Positions 26,935 to 34,625 of a DNA stretch of 34,936 nt are shown here, piece after piece. Within the stretch, counting starts at the first letter, position 1. The number at the start of each line of letters is the position of its first letter. The DNA is from Rhodococcus aetherivorans (GTDB lineage Bacteria; Actinomycetota; Actinomycetes; Mycobacteriales; Mycobacteriaceae). The DNA lies in the NCBI RefSeq assembly GCF_011058165.1, contig NZ_JAALEG010000069.1:1-34936 (forward strand). The letters run 5' to 3'. Position numbers and translations under genes: made by a program. The notes beneath the pieces are model-generated. The model did not search any database and was not told the origin of the DNA. It worked only from the letters and a program-made list of their open reading frames with translations.

Positions 26935-28479
26935 TCACCCGACCGTGACGGTGCGGCTGTGCCAGCCGGTGGCGCCGTCGGGGATGGGCGGGCGACGCTG
27001 CTCGTCCTGCACCCGGCCCTCGCCGTCCGTCGCCCGCACCTCGAGCACGTGCGTACCGGGCGTCGCGTCCCACCGCCACGTCCACTGCCGCCACGTGTCG
27101 AGGGAGTACTCCTCGGCGAGCACGGCGTCGTTCCAGGGGCCGCCGTCGACCCGGACCTCGACGCGGTCGATGCCGCGGTGCTGCGCCCACGCGGTACCGG
27201 CGACGATCACGGGCCCGGGTTCGAGCCGGCCGAACGCGGCGGGGACGTCGATGCGCGAGGCCGTCCGGACGGGGGCCTTCTCCGCCCAGCCGCGCCGCGT
27301 CCAGTAGGCCTCGGCCCGGTCGAAGCGGGTCAGTTCCCAGTCGACGACCCACTTGGTGGCGGAGACGTACCCGTACAGGCCCGGCACCACCTGCCGGGCC
27401 GGGTATCCGTGTTCGAACGGCAGCGGCTCGCCGTTCATCGCGACGGCGAGCAGGGCGTCGCGGCCGTCGAGGACCGCGTCGACGGGGGTGCCGCAGGTGA
27501 AGCCGTCGACGCTGGTGGACAGGAGCATGTCGGCGTCGGGGCGGACCCCGGCCCGCGCGAGCAGGTCGCTCATCCGGTATCCGATCCAGCGGGCGTTGCC
27601 GGCCAGGTCGCCGCCCACCTCGTTGGACACGCAGGTGAGCGTGAGGATCCGTTCGACGGGTTCGAACGCGGCCAGGTCGTCCCAGGTCAGCGTCACCTCC
27701 CGTTCCACCATCCCGTGGATGCGCAGGCGCCAGTCGGCGGTGCGCAACCGCGGCACCCGGAGCGCGGTGTCGATGCGGTAGAACTCCGCCGGTGAGGTGA
27801 GGAAAGGGGTGGCCCCGGGGACCGTCACCTCGGTGCCGGCCGGCACGGATGCGGCGGGCCGGGCGGGCCGCGGGATCAGGAACCGGGCGCGGTCCTCGAC
27901 GGCCCGCGTCAGCCGGTCGGTGAGGTACCGGCCGGTCGCGCCGGCGGCCACGGCCACGGCGGCCGCGGAGCCGACCACCGTGAGGAACCGCCGGCGCGGC
28001 CACCCCGACGCCGGGGTCGCCGGCACGCCGTCGCGGACGTCGGATCGGGCGAGCAGCCGGATGGAGTACTGCAGCAGCGCCGCGCCCGCGAGGGCGCCGA
28101 CGACCGTCGGCAGCGCGGCGACGGCCGTGGCGCCCGGCCGGCTCAGCGCCGCGTACACGCCCACCGCGGCCAGGGCGAGGATCACGAGGCCACCGCGCGG
28201 GCGGCCGGGCTGCTCGAGCAGCCCCGCCCCCACGGCGAGTACGGCCAGGATCACCGACATGCCGATGAACAGGGCCGGCTTGTCGGACGTGCCGAAGGTG
28301 TCGATCGCGAACTCGCGGGCCCACGCCGGGGCTCGGTCGACCGTGGTGGCGCCGACGGCGTAGAACGGCGACGACGCGGGCCCGATCAGCACGCCCAGCA
28401 GTTCTCCGACGCCGAGGACCACTCCGAACGCGACGAGGCCGGCGAAGGCGCGGGCCGCGCGGTGGCGCGCCACTGTCAT
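26935..28479 (-). CDS. Membrane-anchored molybdopterin oxidoreductase, sulfite-oxidase family
   Basis: A 514-residue protein. The N-terminal 145 residues hold about four membrane segments. PRRRFL (161-166) followed by a hydrophobic helix looks like an internal Tat-type signal. The molybdenum domain comes next, with the metal-ligand Cys283 in LTLTCVSNEVGG and ARWIGYRMSDLL, then a C-terminal Ig-like dimerisation domain (VRVDGGPWNDAVL, TWRWDATPGTHVLEVRATD). The active site would face outside. The substrate is unknown; sulfite or sulfoxide-like compounds are typical. A strong GGAGGAGA site lies before the ATG. It is probably last in a unit with the hydrolase and diiron oxygenase upstream. Confidence 0.9.
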   Translation of the reverse strand: MTVARHRAARAFAGLVAFGVVLGVGELLGVLIGPASSPFYAVGATTVDRAPAWAREFAIDTFGTSDKPALFIGMSVILAVLAVGAGLLEQPGRPRGGLVILALAAVGVYAALSRPGATAVAALPTVVGALAGAALLQYSIRLLARSDVRDGVPATPASGWPRRRFLTVVGSAAAVAVAAGATGRYLTDRLTRAVEDRARFLIPRPARPAASVPAGTEVTVPGATPFLTSPAEFYRIDTALRVPRLRTADWRLRIHGMVEREVTLTWDDLAAFEPVERILTLTCVSNEVGGDLAGNARWIGYRMSDLLARAGVRPDADMLLSTSVDGFTCGTPVDAVLDGRDALLAVAMNGEPLPFEHGYPARQVVPGLYGYVSATKWVVDWELTRFDRAEAYWTRRGWAEKAPVRTASRIDVPAAFGRLEPGPVIVAGTAWAQHRGIDRVEVRVDGGPWNDAVLAEEYSLDTWRQWTWRWDATPGTHVLEVRATDGEGRVQDEQRRPPIPDGATGWHSRTVTVG

Positions 28480-28540
28480 GGGTCTCCTCCCGGTGGACTA
28501 CACCGAGGGTTCGGCGCCGCGCCCGCCGCGGATGGGACCC

Positions 28541-29578
28541 TCAGGCGCCGGCCGGCATGCGATCGCGTTCGGCCAGGTGCAGCAGTTCGTCGTCGAAGGC
28601 GTCGATCGCCTCGACCGAGCTCATGTGCCCGATCCCGTCGAGCACCACGAGCCGCTCGAGGTGCCCGCAGGTCTTCAGGGTCTCGGCGAGCTTGCGGGCG
28701 TGCACCGGCGGTGTGAGCCGGTCCGCGGTGCCGACGAGCACGGTCGTCGGCACCGTGAGGTGGTCGAGCCCGTCGCGGATGTCGAAGGCGCTCAGCGCGG
28801 TGCCCCAGTTGCCGCGGGCCCGCGGCGTGCAGCCGAGCACGATCTTCTCGCAGAAGGCGACCTCGGCGGTGCTCGAACCGGGCGCGAGCGCGACGTACTT
28901 CAGGGCCCGGGTGGTGACGGGTGAGGCGACGAGCGGAAGGGCGGCGCCGAGGAGCCGGCGCGCGACGGGCTCCTGCACCCGCCCCAGCCGGGACGGCAGC
29001 AGCGCGGCCTCGGCGAGCAGGCTGTCGGTGCCGGTGCTCGCGAGCAGCACCCCGGAGGCCTTCTCCCGCACCTGATCGGGGTGGCGGCCGGCCCACGCGA
29101 TGATGCTCATGCCGCCCATGCTGTGACCGGCGAGGACTGCCTTGCGGCCGGCCGGCACCGTCGCCTCGAGGACCGCGGCGAGGTCGTCGGCGAGGACGTC
29201 GGGGCCGAAGGTCCGGGTACCGAGGTCGCTGCGGCCGTGTCCGCGCTGGTCGTAGGTGATCACCCGGTAGCGGCCGGCGAGGGCGTTGATCTGCGGGATC
29301 CAGTAGTCGGCGTTGCAGGTCCATCCGTGGCTGAGCACGATCGGGTCGGCGTCCGGGTCGCCGTAGGCGCGGACGTTGAGATGGGCACCGTCGTCGGTGG
29401 TGAGGTCGATGACGTCGGGTTCCACCGTCGGCGGCGCGAGCAGCGCGTGCGGTGGCCGGTCGGCGGCGCGCACCACGGCGCGGCGTCGGCGGGCGCGGTA
29501 GGCCACGAGGCCGGCAACGGCAGCGGCGCCGGCCACCCCGGCGATCGCCAGGGTGGTCCTGCGGGACGGCTTCTTCAC
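28541..29578 (-). CDS. Alpha/beta hydrolase with N-terminal membrane anchor
   Basis: A 345-residue hydrolase. After a basic start (KKPSRRTT) comes one hydrophobic segment (about 10-27) and then RARRRR, so the domain is membrane-tethered or exported. The hydrolase fold has VLSHGWTCN, the nucleophile elbow GHSMGG (Ser153), an acid in GTADRLTP and His in GIGHMSS; the triad is complete. The substrate is unknown, probably a lipid or ester. The GTG start has AGGAG about ten bases upstream. It sits between the AurF-like and sulfite-oxidase-like genes, all on one strand. Confidence 0.87.
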   Translation of the reverse strand: MKKPSRRTTLAIAGVAGAAAVAGLVAYRARRRRAVVRAADRPPHALLAPPTVEPDVIDLTTDDGAHLNVRAYGDPDADPIVLSHGWTCNADYWIPQINALAGRYRVITYDQRGHGRSDLGTRTFGPDVLADDLAAVLEATVPAGRKAVLAGHSMGGMSIIAWAGRHPDQVREKASGVLLASTGTDSLLAEAALLPSRLGRVQEPVARRLLGAALPLVASPVTTRALKYVALAPGSSTAEVAFCEKIVLGCTPRARGNWGTALSAFDIRDGLDHLTVPTTVLVGTADRLTPPVHARKLAETLKTCGHLERLVVLDGIGHMSSVEAIDAFDDELLHLAERDRMPAGA

Positions 29579-29648
29579 CTGTGTTGTTCTCCTGGTTGCT
29601 GGAACGACGGCCGTCGCGACGTGCGGCGGCCGGGGGACGGTCGCGCGG

Positions 29649-30551
29649 TCACAGGACGTGGGCGCGGCGGAGCAGCAGGGTGGACGGTCCCCCGATCAGG
29701 CCGACGTCGTCGAGGAACTCGATCGTCCGTCGTGCGCCCTCGCGGAGCCGGTCGTGGTAGTGGGTGTTGGTGCGGACCGCGGCGGTGGCCTCGGCGACGT
29801 CGAGTCCCGCGGCGGCGTAGACGTCGTCGTGGACCAGGCTCGTGACGACGAAGTACGCGGAGATGCCCAGCTGCAGCCGGACGCGTGCGCGGTCGACGCG
29901 GGAGAGGTGGCGCGTGCGGCGGATGATCTCCTCACGCGCGTACCGGATGTGGCGGGACTCCTCGATCACATGGATGCGGCTGACGGTGCGGGTGACGGGC
30001 TGGACCCGCTCGTCGCGCATGAAGTCGCGCTGCATCATGTCGAGGATCTCCTCGGCGAACAGGGTGCCGCCGAAGGCGAGCGCTCCGCTCGCGGTGGCCT
30101 TGAACAGCCGGCCGCTCTCCCGGATCCAGCGCTTCGGCCGGTAGGACGGGATCCCGAAGTGCTGTGCCGCGCGCGCGAACATCGTCGAGTGCCGGCACTC
30201 GTCGGCGATCTCGGTGAGCCCGAACTGGACGTAGGGGGTGGCGGGGTCGCGGCGGTAGAGGTCGCGCACGAGCATCTGCATCAGGATCATCTCGAACCAG
30301 ATGCCGGTGCCGGCGATGCTGGCGGCCTCGTGCTGGGTCAGTACGATCCGCTGCCGCTCGGTCATCGACTCCCACAGGGCGGTGCCGTAGAGGCTGCTCC
30401 ACTCGGGGGTCATGCCGTACTTGTCGGCAGGGACGGGGGCGTCCCAGTCGATCTCGAGGGCCGGGTCGTAGGAGGAGCGCGCCGCGGACGCCAGCAGGCG
30501 TTCGGCGGTGTCCTGACGGTCGGCGGTGCGGAAGGTCCGGGTGAGCGCCAT
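29649..30551 (-). CDS. AurF-family diiron oxygenase
   Basis: A 300-residue helical protein of the p-aminobenzoate N-oxygenase (AurF) family. The iron ligands can be traced: Glu75 in LTQHEAASIAG, Glu118 and His121 in ADECRHS, Glu167 or Glu168 in FAEEILD, and His194, Glu198 and His201 in IHVIEESRHIRYA. The last three have the same spacing as AurF's set as I recall it. The substrate is unknown; actinomycetes carry several such genes for lipid or amine oxidation. A GAGGTGAT ribosome site precedes the ATG. A promoter with a consensus -35 is upstream. Confidence 0.88.
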   Translation of the reverse strand: MALTRTFRTADRQDTAERLLASAARSSYDPALEIDWDAPVPADKYGMTPEWSSLYGTALWESMTERQRIVLTQHEAASIAGTGIWFEMILMQMLVRDLYRRDPATPYVQFGLTEIADECRHSTMFARAAQHFGIPSYRPKRWIRESGRLFKATASGALAFGGTLFAEEILDMMQRDFMRDERVQPVTRTVSRIHVIEESRHIRYAREEIIRRTRHLSRVDRARVRLQLGISAYFVVTSLVHDDVYAAAGLDVAEATAAVRTNTHYHDRLREGARRTIEFLDDVGLIGGPSTLLLRRAHVL

Positions 30552-30573
30552 CGTCGATCACCTCGTCTCGGTT

Positions 30574-30618
30574 GTTACCCGTTACTCGAAGTGTCACCAA
30601 CCTGTCGGCGCTTGTCAA
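30574..30618 (-). promoter_or_regulatory. Promoter and GTTAC repeats of the diiron oxygenase gene
   Basis: On the minus strand a perfect -35 TTGACA (30618-30613) is followed by 17 bases and GACACT (30595-30590), a partial -10. Downstream, at the likely transcription start, GTTAC occurs twice (30574-30578 and 30581-30585, plus-strand text), a possible repressor site. Confidence 0.5.
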
Positions 30619-30633
30619 GGCTCCCGGGGAGAG

Positions 30634-30927
30634 CTACCACCGGCGCCGTTGCACCTCGTCCACCCGCGGCCGCACGTCGACGAGGTACACGCACACGGCG
30701 ATGACCGCGATGATCCCGAGCATCATGAAGGTGCCCCAGAAGACGAAGATCACCAGCAGCGAGGCGGCGAGGATGCCGAGCCACACCGGCTTGGTGAGCT
30801 TGTCGACCGCGGGGAACGCCTCGGCCGGCTGCCGCACGGCATGCAGCAGCGCGAAGCCCGCCCCGGCGAGCGCGACGATCTGCAGAGCGAAGATGATCAG
30901 GGCGGCGAGAGAATCGACGTTGGGCAC
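30634..30927 (-). CDS. DUF2516 small membrane protein (Rv0476-like)
   Basis: A 97-residue protein with hydrophobic segments at about 7-28 and 50-88, ending in a basic tail (VRPRVDEVQRRRW). It is recognised as DUF2516; the function is unknown. GTG 30927 is chosen because the hydrophobic protein begins there and TACCAT lies six bases upstream, a leaderless layout. The much longer open frame reaching to 31398 runs through hbhA on the wrong frame and is not coding. Its position after hbhA matches Rv0476. Confidence 0.8.
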   Translation of the reverse strand: MPNVDSLAALIIFALQIVALAGAGFALLHAVRQPAEAFPAVDKLTKPVWLGILAASLLVIFVFWGTFMMLGIIAVIAVCVYLVDVRPRVDEVQRRRW

Positions 30928-30933
30928 GTCCCC

Positions 30934-30939
30934 ATGGTA
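30934..30939 (-). promoter_or_regulatory. -10 element of the DUF2516 gene
   Basis: TACCAT (30939-30934, minus strand) lies six bases before the GTG and directly after the hbhA terminator stem, so DUF2516 would have its own transcript. Confidence 0.45.
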
Positions 30940-30945
30940 CGAGCA

Positions 30946-30978
30946 ACGGCCCCCACGCGGAGGTCGCGTGGGGGCCGT
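30946..30978 (-). terminator. Strong terminator hairpin after hbhA
   Basis: A perfect 14-base stem (ACGGCCCCCACGCG at 30946-30959 pairing with 30965-30978) and a five-base loop, starting 25 bases after the hbhA stop. Only a weak T-containing tail follows (TTGCTCGT on the minus strand). It is the best intrinsic terminator in the window. Confidence 0.8.
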
Positions 30979-31003
30979 CGGCGGTTCTACCGACCGGTCG
31001 AGA

Positions 31004-31822
31004 TCAGGCGCCGGTGGTCTTGCGCGGCGCGGCCTTCTTGGCGGGCGCCTTGGCCGGAGCCTTGGCCGCAGCCGGGGCGGGCGCCTTGGCCGGGGTCTTC
31101 GGCGCGGCGGCCTTCTCCGCGGCCTCCTCGACCTTGGTGGCGGCCTCGTCGAGCTCGAGCGCGGCGGTCTCGACCCGGTCGGCGGCCTCCTCGGCGGCCT
31201 CCTGGGCCTGGCCACCGAGATCGAGCACCCGCATACCGGCCTCCTCACCGGCACCGGAGATGGCCTCGCCGACATCGCCGGCGGTCTCCTCGATCCGGCC
31301 GGCGGCGCGACCGGCGAGCTTGGCGGCCTGCTCGCCCACGGCGCGGGTCTGCCGCGCCACGGTGCCGAGAGCATCCTCGGTGAGCTCGACGGCGTCACCG
31401 AACGCGGCCTCGGCGCGGCCGATGCTCTCCTCGACGACCGGCTGCTTGCGCAGCCGCTCGATGGTCTCCTCGCCGCGCTCGGCGAGCGCGGTGTAGATGT
31501 CGGAGGCCACCTTCAGGTATGCCTCGGCCACCTTGCGCAGCTCCTCGGCAGTGAACTTCTCGCGCAGCTCGGCGAGATCCTCGGGCAGCTCGGCCGGCAG
31601 GCCCGCGAGACGCTCGCGCAGGGACTCGACGTTCTCGGTCAGGTCCTCCTGGAAGTCGGCGAGACGGCCCCGGGCGCTGTCGACCCGGTCGGTGACGTCG
31701 GTCTGGGTGGTCTCGGCGCGACGGCGGGTCCGGGCCACCACGTCGGCCACGGCCTGGACCACGGCGTCGCCGGCGCCGACGGCGGCATACAGCGGGGTGG
31801 CGAAGGTCTTCGGATCGGTCAT
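31004..31822 (-). CDS. hbhA: Heparin-binding hemagglutinin-like protein
   Basis: A 272-residue HbhA homologue. The N-terminal half matches the family (TPLYAAVGAGDAVVQAV, then long charged helices such as LAELREKFTAEELRKVAEAYL) and should form coiled coil. The C-terminus ends in Lys/Ala/Pro repeats (KAPAKAPAKKAAPRK), the heparin-binding tail type. It is longer than M. tuberculosis HbhA (199 residues as recalled) by an extra helical stretch rich in Glu and Ala (residues 150-235). No signal peptide is seen, as usual. The ATG is one base after the stop of the HTH gene, so the two are translationally coupled. Confidence 0.9.
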   Translation of the reverse strand: MTDPKTFATPLYAAVGAGDAVVQAVADVVARTRRRAETTQTDVTDRVDSARGRLADFQEDLTENVESLRERLAGLPAELPEDLAELREKFTAEELRKVAEAYLKVASDIYTALAERGEETIERLRKQPVVEESIGRAEAAFGDAVELTEDALGTVARQTRAVGEQAAKLAGRAAGRIEETAGDVGEAISGAGEEAGMRVLDLGGQAQEAAEEAADRVETAALELDEAATKVEEAAEKAAAPKTPAKAPAPAAAKAPAKAPAKKAAPRKTTGA

Positions 31823-31823
31823 G

Positions 31824-32372
31824 TCAGTTCTCCTGTTGGTCGGGGTCGGTCGCGCCCTTCGGGGCGGCGGCCTCGGATGCGGACGTCTCGGATGCGGATG
31901 CCTCGGGGGCAGATGTCCCCGGTGCGGATGCCGCCCCGGACGGGCGGGAACCGTTCTCGCGGCAGAACGATTCGTAGATGTCGAGCAGGACCTGCTTCTG
32001 CCGTTCGGTGAGGACGGCGTCGGCGAGCAGCGCATCGCGCACCGCGCTCTGCGGACGTTGCTCCAGGATCCCGGCCCGGACGTAGAGGACCTCCGCGGAC
32101 ATCCGGAGACCCTTGGCAATCTGACCGAGCACCTCGGCCGAGGGCTTGCGCAGCCCTCGCTCGATCTGGCTCAGGTAGGGATTGCTGACGCCGGCGAGCT
32201 GGGACAGCTGACGCAGGGACACCTGCGCCGCCTCGCGTTGCGAGCGGATGAAACTGCCGATGTCCTGGGCGGCAGTGCTGACTACCCGGGTAGCGATCTC
32301 GGTGGCGCCGGACGCGTCGTCCTTGTCACCGTCCCCCCCGTCGGCTGGTTCACCCGATTCCTTCGTGGACAC
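31824..32372 (-). CDS. HTH (XRE-type) regulator upstream of hbhA (Rv0474-like)
   Basis: A 182-residue protein. An acidic N-terminus is followed by an XRE/Cro-type HTH (SLRQLSQLAGVSNPYLSQIERGLRKPS) and a short helical segment (ERQKQVLLDIYESFC). The last 40 residues are a low-complexity Ala/Ser/Glu/Pro stretch. It probably controls itself and hbhA. GTG 32372 is chosen because TACGCT lies six bases upstream and the upstream codons look non-coding. A palindrome-rich site overlies the promoter. Order and strand match Rv0474-hbhA. Confidence 0.85.
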   Translation of the reverse strand: MSTKESGEPADGGDGDKDDASGATEIATRVVSTAAQDIGSFIRSQREAAQVSLRQLSQLAGVSNPYLSQIERGLRKPSAEVLGQIAKGLRMSAEVLYVRAGILEQRPQSAVRDALLADAVLTERQKQVLLDIYESFCRENGSRPSGAASAPGTSAPEASASETSASEAAAPKGATDPDQQEN

Positions 32373-32378
32373 AACCTC

Positions 32379-32421
32379 AGCGTACGCGCAAGTGCTAGCT
32401 GTAGCAAGCACTCTGCTAGCA
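32379..32421 (-). promoter_or_regulatory. Promoter and symmetrical operator of the HTH-hbhA operon
   Basis: -10 TACGCT (32384-32379) is six bases before the GTG. Upstream, over the -35 position, are TGCTA/TAGCA arms (32393-32397 and 32402-32406), an outer pair GTGCT/AGCAC (32392-32396 and 32407-32411) and the perfect palindrome TGCTAGCA (32414-32421). This fits an autoregulatory binding site for the HTH protein. Confidence 0.55.
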
Positions 32422-32432
32422 GGTGTGGCACG

Positions 32433-33686
32433 TCACGCGAACAGCAGGTTCGACAGGGTGTAGATGGCCAGGCCGGCGAGCGATCCGACCACCGTGCCGT
32501 TGATGCGGATGAACTGCAGATCGCGTCCCACCTGCAGCTCGATCTTGCGGCTCGCCTCCTCGGCGTCCCAGCGCTCGACCGTCTCCCGGATCACCGCGGT
32601 GATCTCGTCGGCGTAGTTGGCGGCGATGTACCGGGCCCCGTCCAGCAGCCAGCGGTCGAACTTGCCGCGCAGCTCGTGGTCCTCCATCAGCCGCACGCCG
32701 AAGTGGATGACGTTCTCGGTGACCTTCGTCCGCAGCGTGCTGTGCGGATCGTCGACCGACTCGAGGATCATCCGCTTGGCCGCCCGCCACGTCGCGGAAG
32801 CCAGCTGCGTGACCTCCTCGCGGCCCATGATCTCCGCCTTGACCTTCTCCGCCTTGGCAATGGTGACCGGGTCGTGCTGCAGGTCCCGCGCATAGTCGGC
32901 GAGGAACCGGTTCGCGGCCACGCGCACCTCGTGGTCGGGGTTGGAGCGCACCTTCCAGGTGAACTCGACGAGCTCGCGATGGATCCGCTCCCCGAGCAGC
33001 AGGTCCACGAACTTCGGCGACCACGACGGCGAGTCGCGACTGATGATGCGGTCGATCGTCTCCTGGCTGCCGAGGGCCCATTGATGGGCCCGCTCGGCCA
33101 GCATGTCGATCAGCGGCATCTGCCGGTTCTCGGCGAGGAGCTCGGACAGCACCCGGCCGATGGGCGGCCCCCACTCCGGCTCGGCGATGCGCTTGACGAT
33201 GGTGTTGTCGATGATCTGCTGGATGTCCTCCTCGCGCAGGACCGTCACGAGGCCCCGCAGCACCGTCGACGTCTCCTGCGCGATCCGCTCGGCGTGGTCG
33301 GGCTCGGCCATCCAGGTGCCCAGCCGCAGCGGGATCCGGGCGTTCTCGACCTTCTCCGACACCACCTCGGGGGCGAGGAAGTTGGCGCCGACGAACGAAC
33401 TCAGGCTCGCCCCGAGCTGATCCTTCTTCCGCTTGATGATGGCCGTGTGCGGAATGGGGATCCCGAGCGGATGCCGGAACAGCGCGGTGACGGCGAACCA
33501 GTCCGCGAGCGCGCCGACCATCCCGGCCTCGGCGGCCGCCCGCACGTACCCCACCCATTCGCCGGCACCGCGCGACTCCTGCCAGCGGCAGAACAGGTAG
33601 ACCGCGGTCGCCGCGAGCAGAAAGCCGGTGGCGACCGCCTTCATCCGCCGCAGATCCCTGCGCTTGGCGTCATCGTCGATGCTCAT
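32433..33686 (-). CDS. DUF445 membrane protein (Rv0473-like)
   Basis: A 417-residue DUF445 protein. A hydrophobic segment near the start (VATGFLLAATAVYLFC) and one at the end (NGTVVGSLAGLAIYTLSNLLFA) frame a long soluble helical part. The family signature EAGMVGALADWFAVTALFRHPLGIPIPHTAII is present. Function unknown; it may form an envelope-spanning helical structure. ATG 33686 has GGAGGT seven bases upstream, better than ATG 33704, which would add six residues. A large inverted repeat lies just upstream. It precedes the HTH-hbhA pair on the same strand. Confidence 0.88.
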   Translation of the reverse strand: MSIDDDAKRRDLRRMKAVATGFLLAATAVYLFCRWQESRGAGEWVGYVRAAAEAGMVGALADWFAVTALFRHPLGIPIPHTAIIKRKKDQLGASLSSFVGANFLAPEVVSEKVENARIPLRLGTWMAEPDHAERIAQETSTVLRGLVTVLREEDIQQIIDNTIVKRIAEPEWGPPIGRVLSELLAENRQMPLIDMLAERAHQWALGSQETIDRIISRDSPSWSPKFVDLLLGERIHRELVEFTWKVRSNPDHEVRVAANRFLADYARDLQHDPVTIAKAEKVKAEIMGREEVTQLASATWRAAKRMILESVDDPHSTLRTKVTENVIHFGVRLMEDHELRGKFDRWLLDGARYIAANYADEITAVIRETVERWDAEEASRKIELQVGRDLQFIRINGTVVGSLAGLAIYTLSNLLFA

Positions 33687-33704
33687 CAGCTGCACCTCCA
33701 CCAT

Positions 33705-33750
33705 TGTGCCGAACCCGCCACCCGCAGGGGCGGGACGCGGGTTCGGCACA
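33705..33750. repeat. 13-base perfect inverted repeat upstream of DUF445
   Basis: TGTGCCGAACCCG (33705-33717) and CGGGTTCGGCACA (33738-33750) with 20 bases between, which can themselves pair (CCCGC/GCGGG). A partial copy GTGCCGAAC occurs at 33844-33852, near the divergent TetR start. It is either an mRNA hairpin of the DUF445 leader or operator half-sites for the TetR protein. Confidence 0.6.
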
Positions 33751-33780
33751 CCGTCCCCCCTGGGAACGGGACATCCGCAC

Positions 33781-33807
33781 GGGGTGCGGCACACCCCCTT
33801 ATAAACT
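33781..33807 (+). promoter_or_regulatory. Promoter of the TetR gene with adjacent hairpin
   Basis: TTATAAACT (about 33799-33807) is the most AT-rich spot nearby and gives TATAAA or TAAACT as -10. GGGGTG/CACCCC (33781-33797) sits directly upstream. Transcription would start about 20 bases before the ATG. Confidence 0.45.
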
Positions 33808-33831
33808 GGGCGGACGATCGACAGCGAACGG

Positions 33832-34584
33832 ATGTGCCACCCAGTGCCGAACCACCGAGTTCCCCAGCCCCTGCCCCCGACCGACACGCCGGTCCCGACA
33901 GCCGCCGCGCCGACCAAGCAGGACGGGCGCAAGCGCCGCTGGCACGAGCACAAGATCGCCCGGCGCGAGGAACTGGTCGACGGCACGATCAAGGCGATCC
34001 GGTCCCGCGGGCGCGACGTCGGGATGGACGAGATCGCCGCCGAGATCGGCGTGTCCAAGACGGTTCTCTACCGGTACTTCACCGACAAGAACGACCTGAC
34101 CACGGCGACGATGCTCCGGTACGTGGAGACGATCCTCGCTCCGCGCATCTACGCGGCGGTGGCGGAGGATCTCGACGAGTACGACCTGACCCGGGTCGCG
34201 ATCGCCACGTACGTCGAGACCGTCGCCTCGGATCCCGAGGTGTACCTGTACGTGATGACCAACAGCGCCGCGGCCGGGCGCGATGTCGTGGCGAACTCGG
34301 AGCGGATGATCGCCGAACTCGTCGCGACGGTGATCGGCGAGCGGCTCCGGAATCTGGAGATGGACTCGGGCGGTTCCGTGCCGTGGGCGTACGCGATCGT
34401 GGGCGCGATCCAGCTCGCCACCCACTGGTGGATCTCCAACAAGTCGATGTCGGCGGAGGACCTGACCGACTACCTCACCATGATGACCTGGGGCGGGATC
34501 TCCGGGATCGCCGCCGTCGGCGGCTCGCCGGCCCGGTTCAAGAGCCGGCCGCACCCGCTGCTCCCGGAGGCCGGCACGCCGTGA
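33832..34584 (+). CDS. TetR family transcriptional regulator (Rv0472c-like)
   Basis: A 250-residue regulator. After a Pro-rich and then basic N-terminus (KQDGRKRRWHEHKIARREE) comes the TetR HTH (GMDEIAAEIGVSKTVLYRYFTDKNDL), then a helical ligand-binding domain containing WAYAIVGAIQLATHWWISNKSM. The ligand is unknown, perhaps a fatty acyl compound. ATG 33832 is favoured; GTG 33844 is possible. It is divergent from DUF445, as Rv0472c is from Rv0473. Confidence 0.87.
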   Translation: MCHPVPNHRVPQPLPPTDTPVPTAAAPTKQDGRKRRWHEHKIARREELVDGTIKAIRSRGRDVGMDEIAAEIGVSKTVLYRYFTDKNDLTTATMLRYVETILAPRIYAAVAEDLDEYDLTRVAIATYVETVASDPEVYLYVMTNSAAAGRDVVANSERMIAELVATVIGERLRNLEMDSGGSVPWAYAIVGAIQLATHWWISNKSMSAEDLTDYLTMMTWGGISGIAAVGGSPARFKSRPHPLLPEAGTP

Positions 34585-34593
34585 CCAGATTTA

Positions 34594-34618
34594 TGTAACT
34601 GGCGTTTACATGTAAAGT
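34594..34618 (+). promoter_or_regulatory. Palindromic operator over the DUF4873 promoter
   Basis: TTTACATGTAAA (34605-34616) is a perfect 12-base palindrome. ATGTAA (34594-34599) pairs with TTACAT (34606-34611) as an overlapping second symmetry. -10 TAAAGT (34613-34618) is partly inside it, seven bases before the ATG at 34626. The AT-rich site stands out from its surroundings and resembles TetR-type operators. Confidence 0.6.
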
Positions 34619-34625
34619 CGCGGGC

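Noticed and set aside
31497-34598. 1,033-codon plus-strand open frame
   Set aside because: Runs antisense to hbhA, HTH and DUF445 and out of frame through TetR; no protein-like features.
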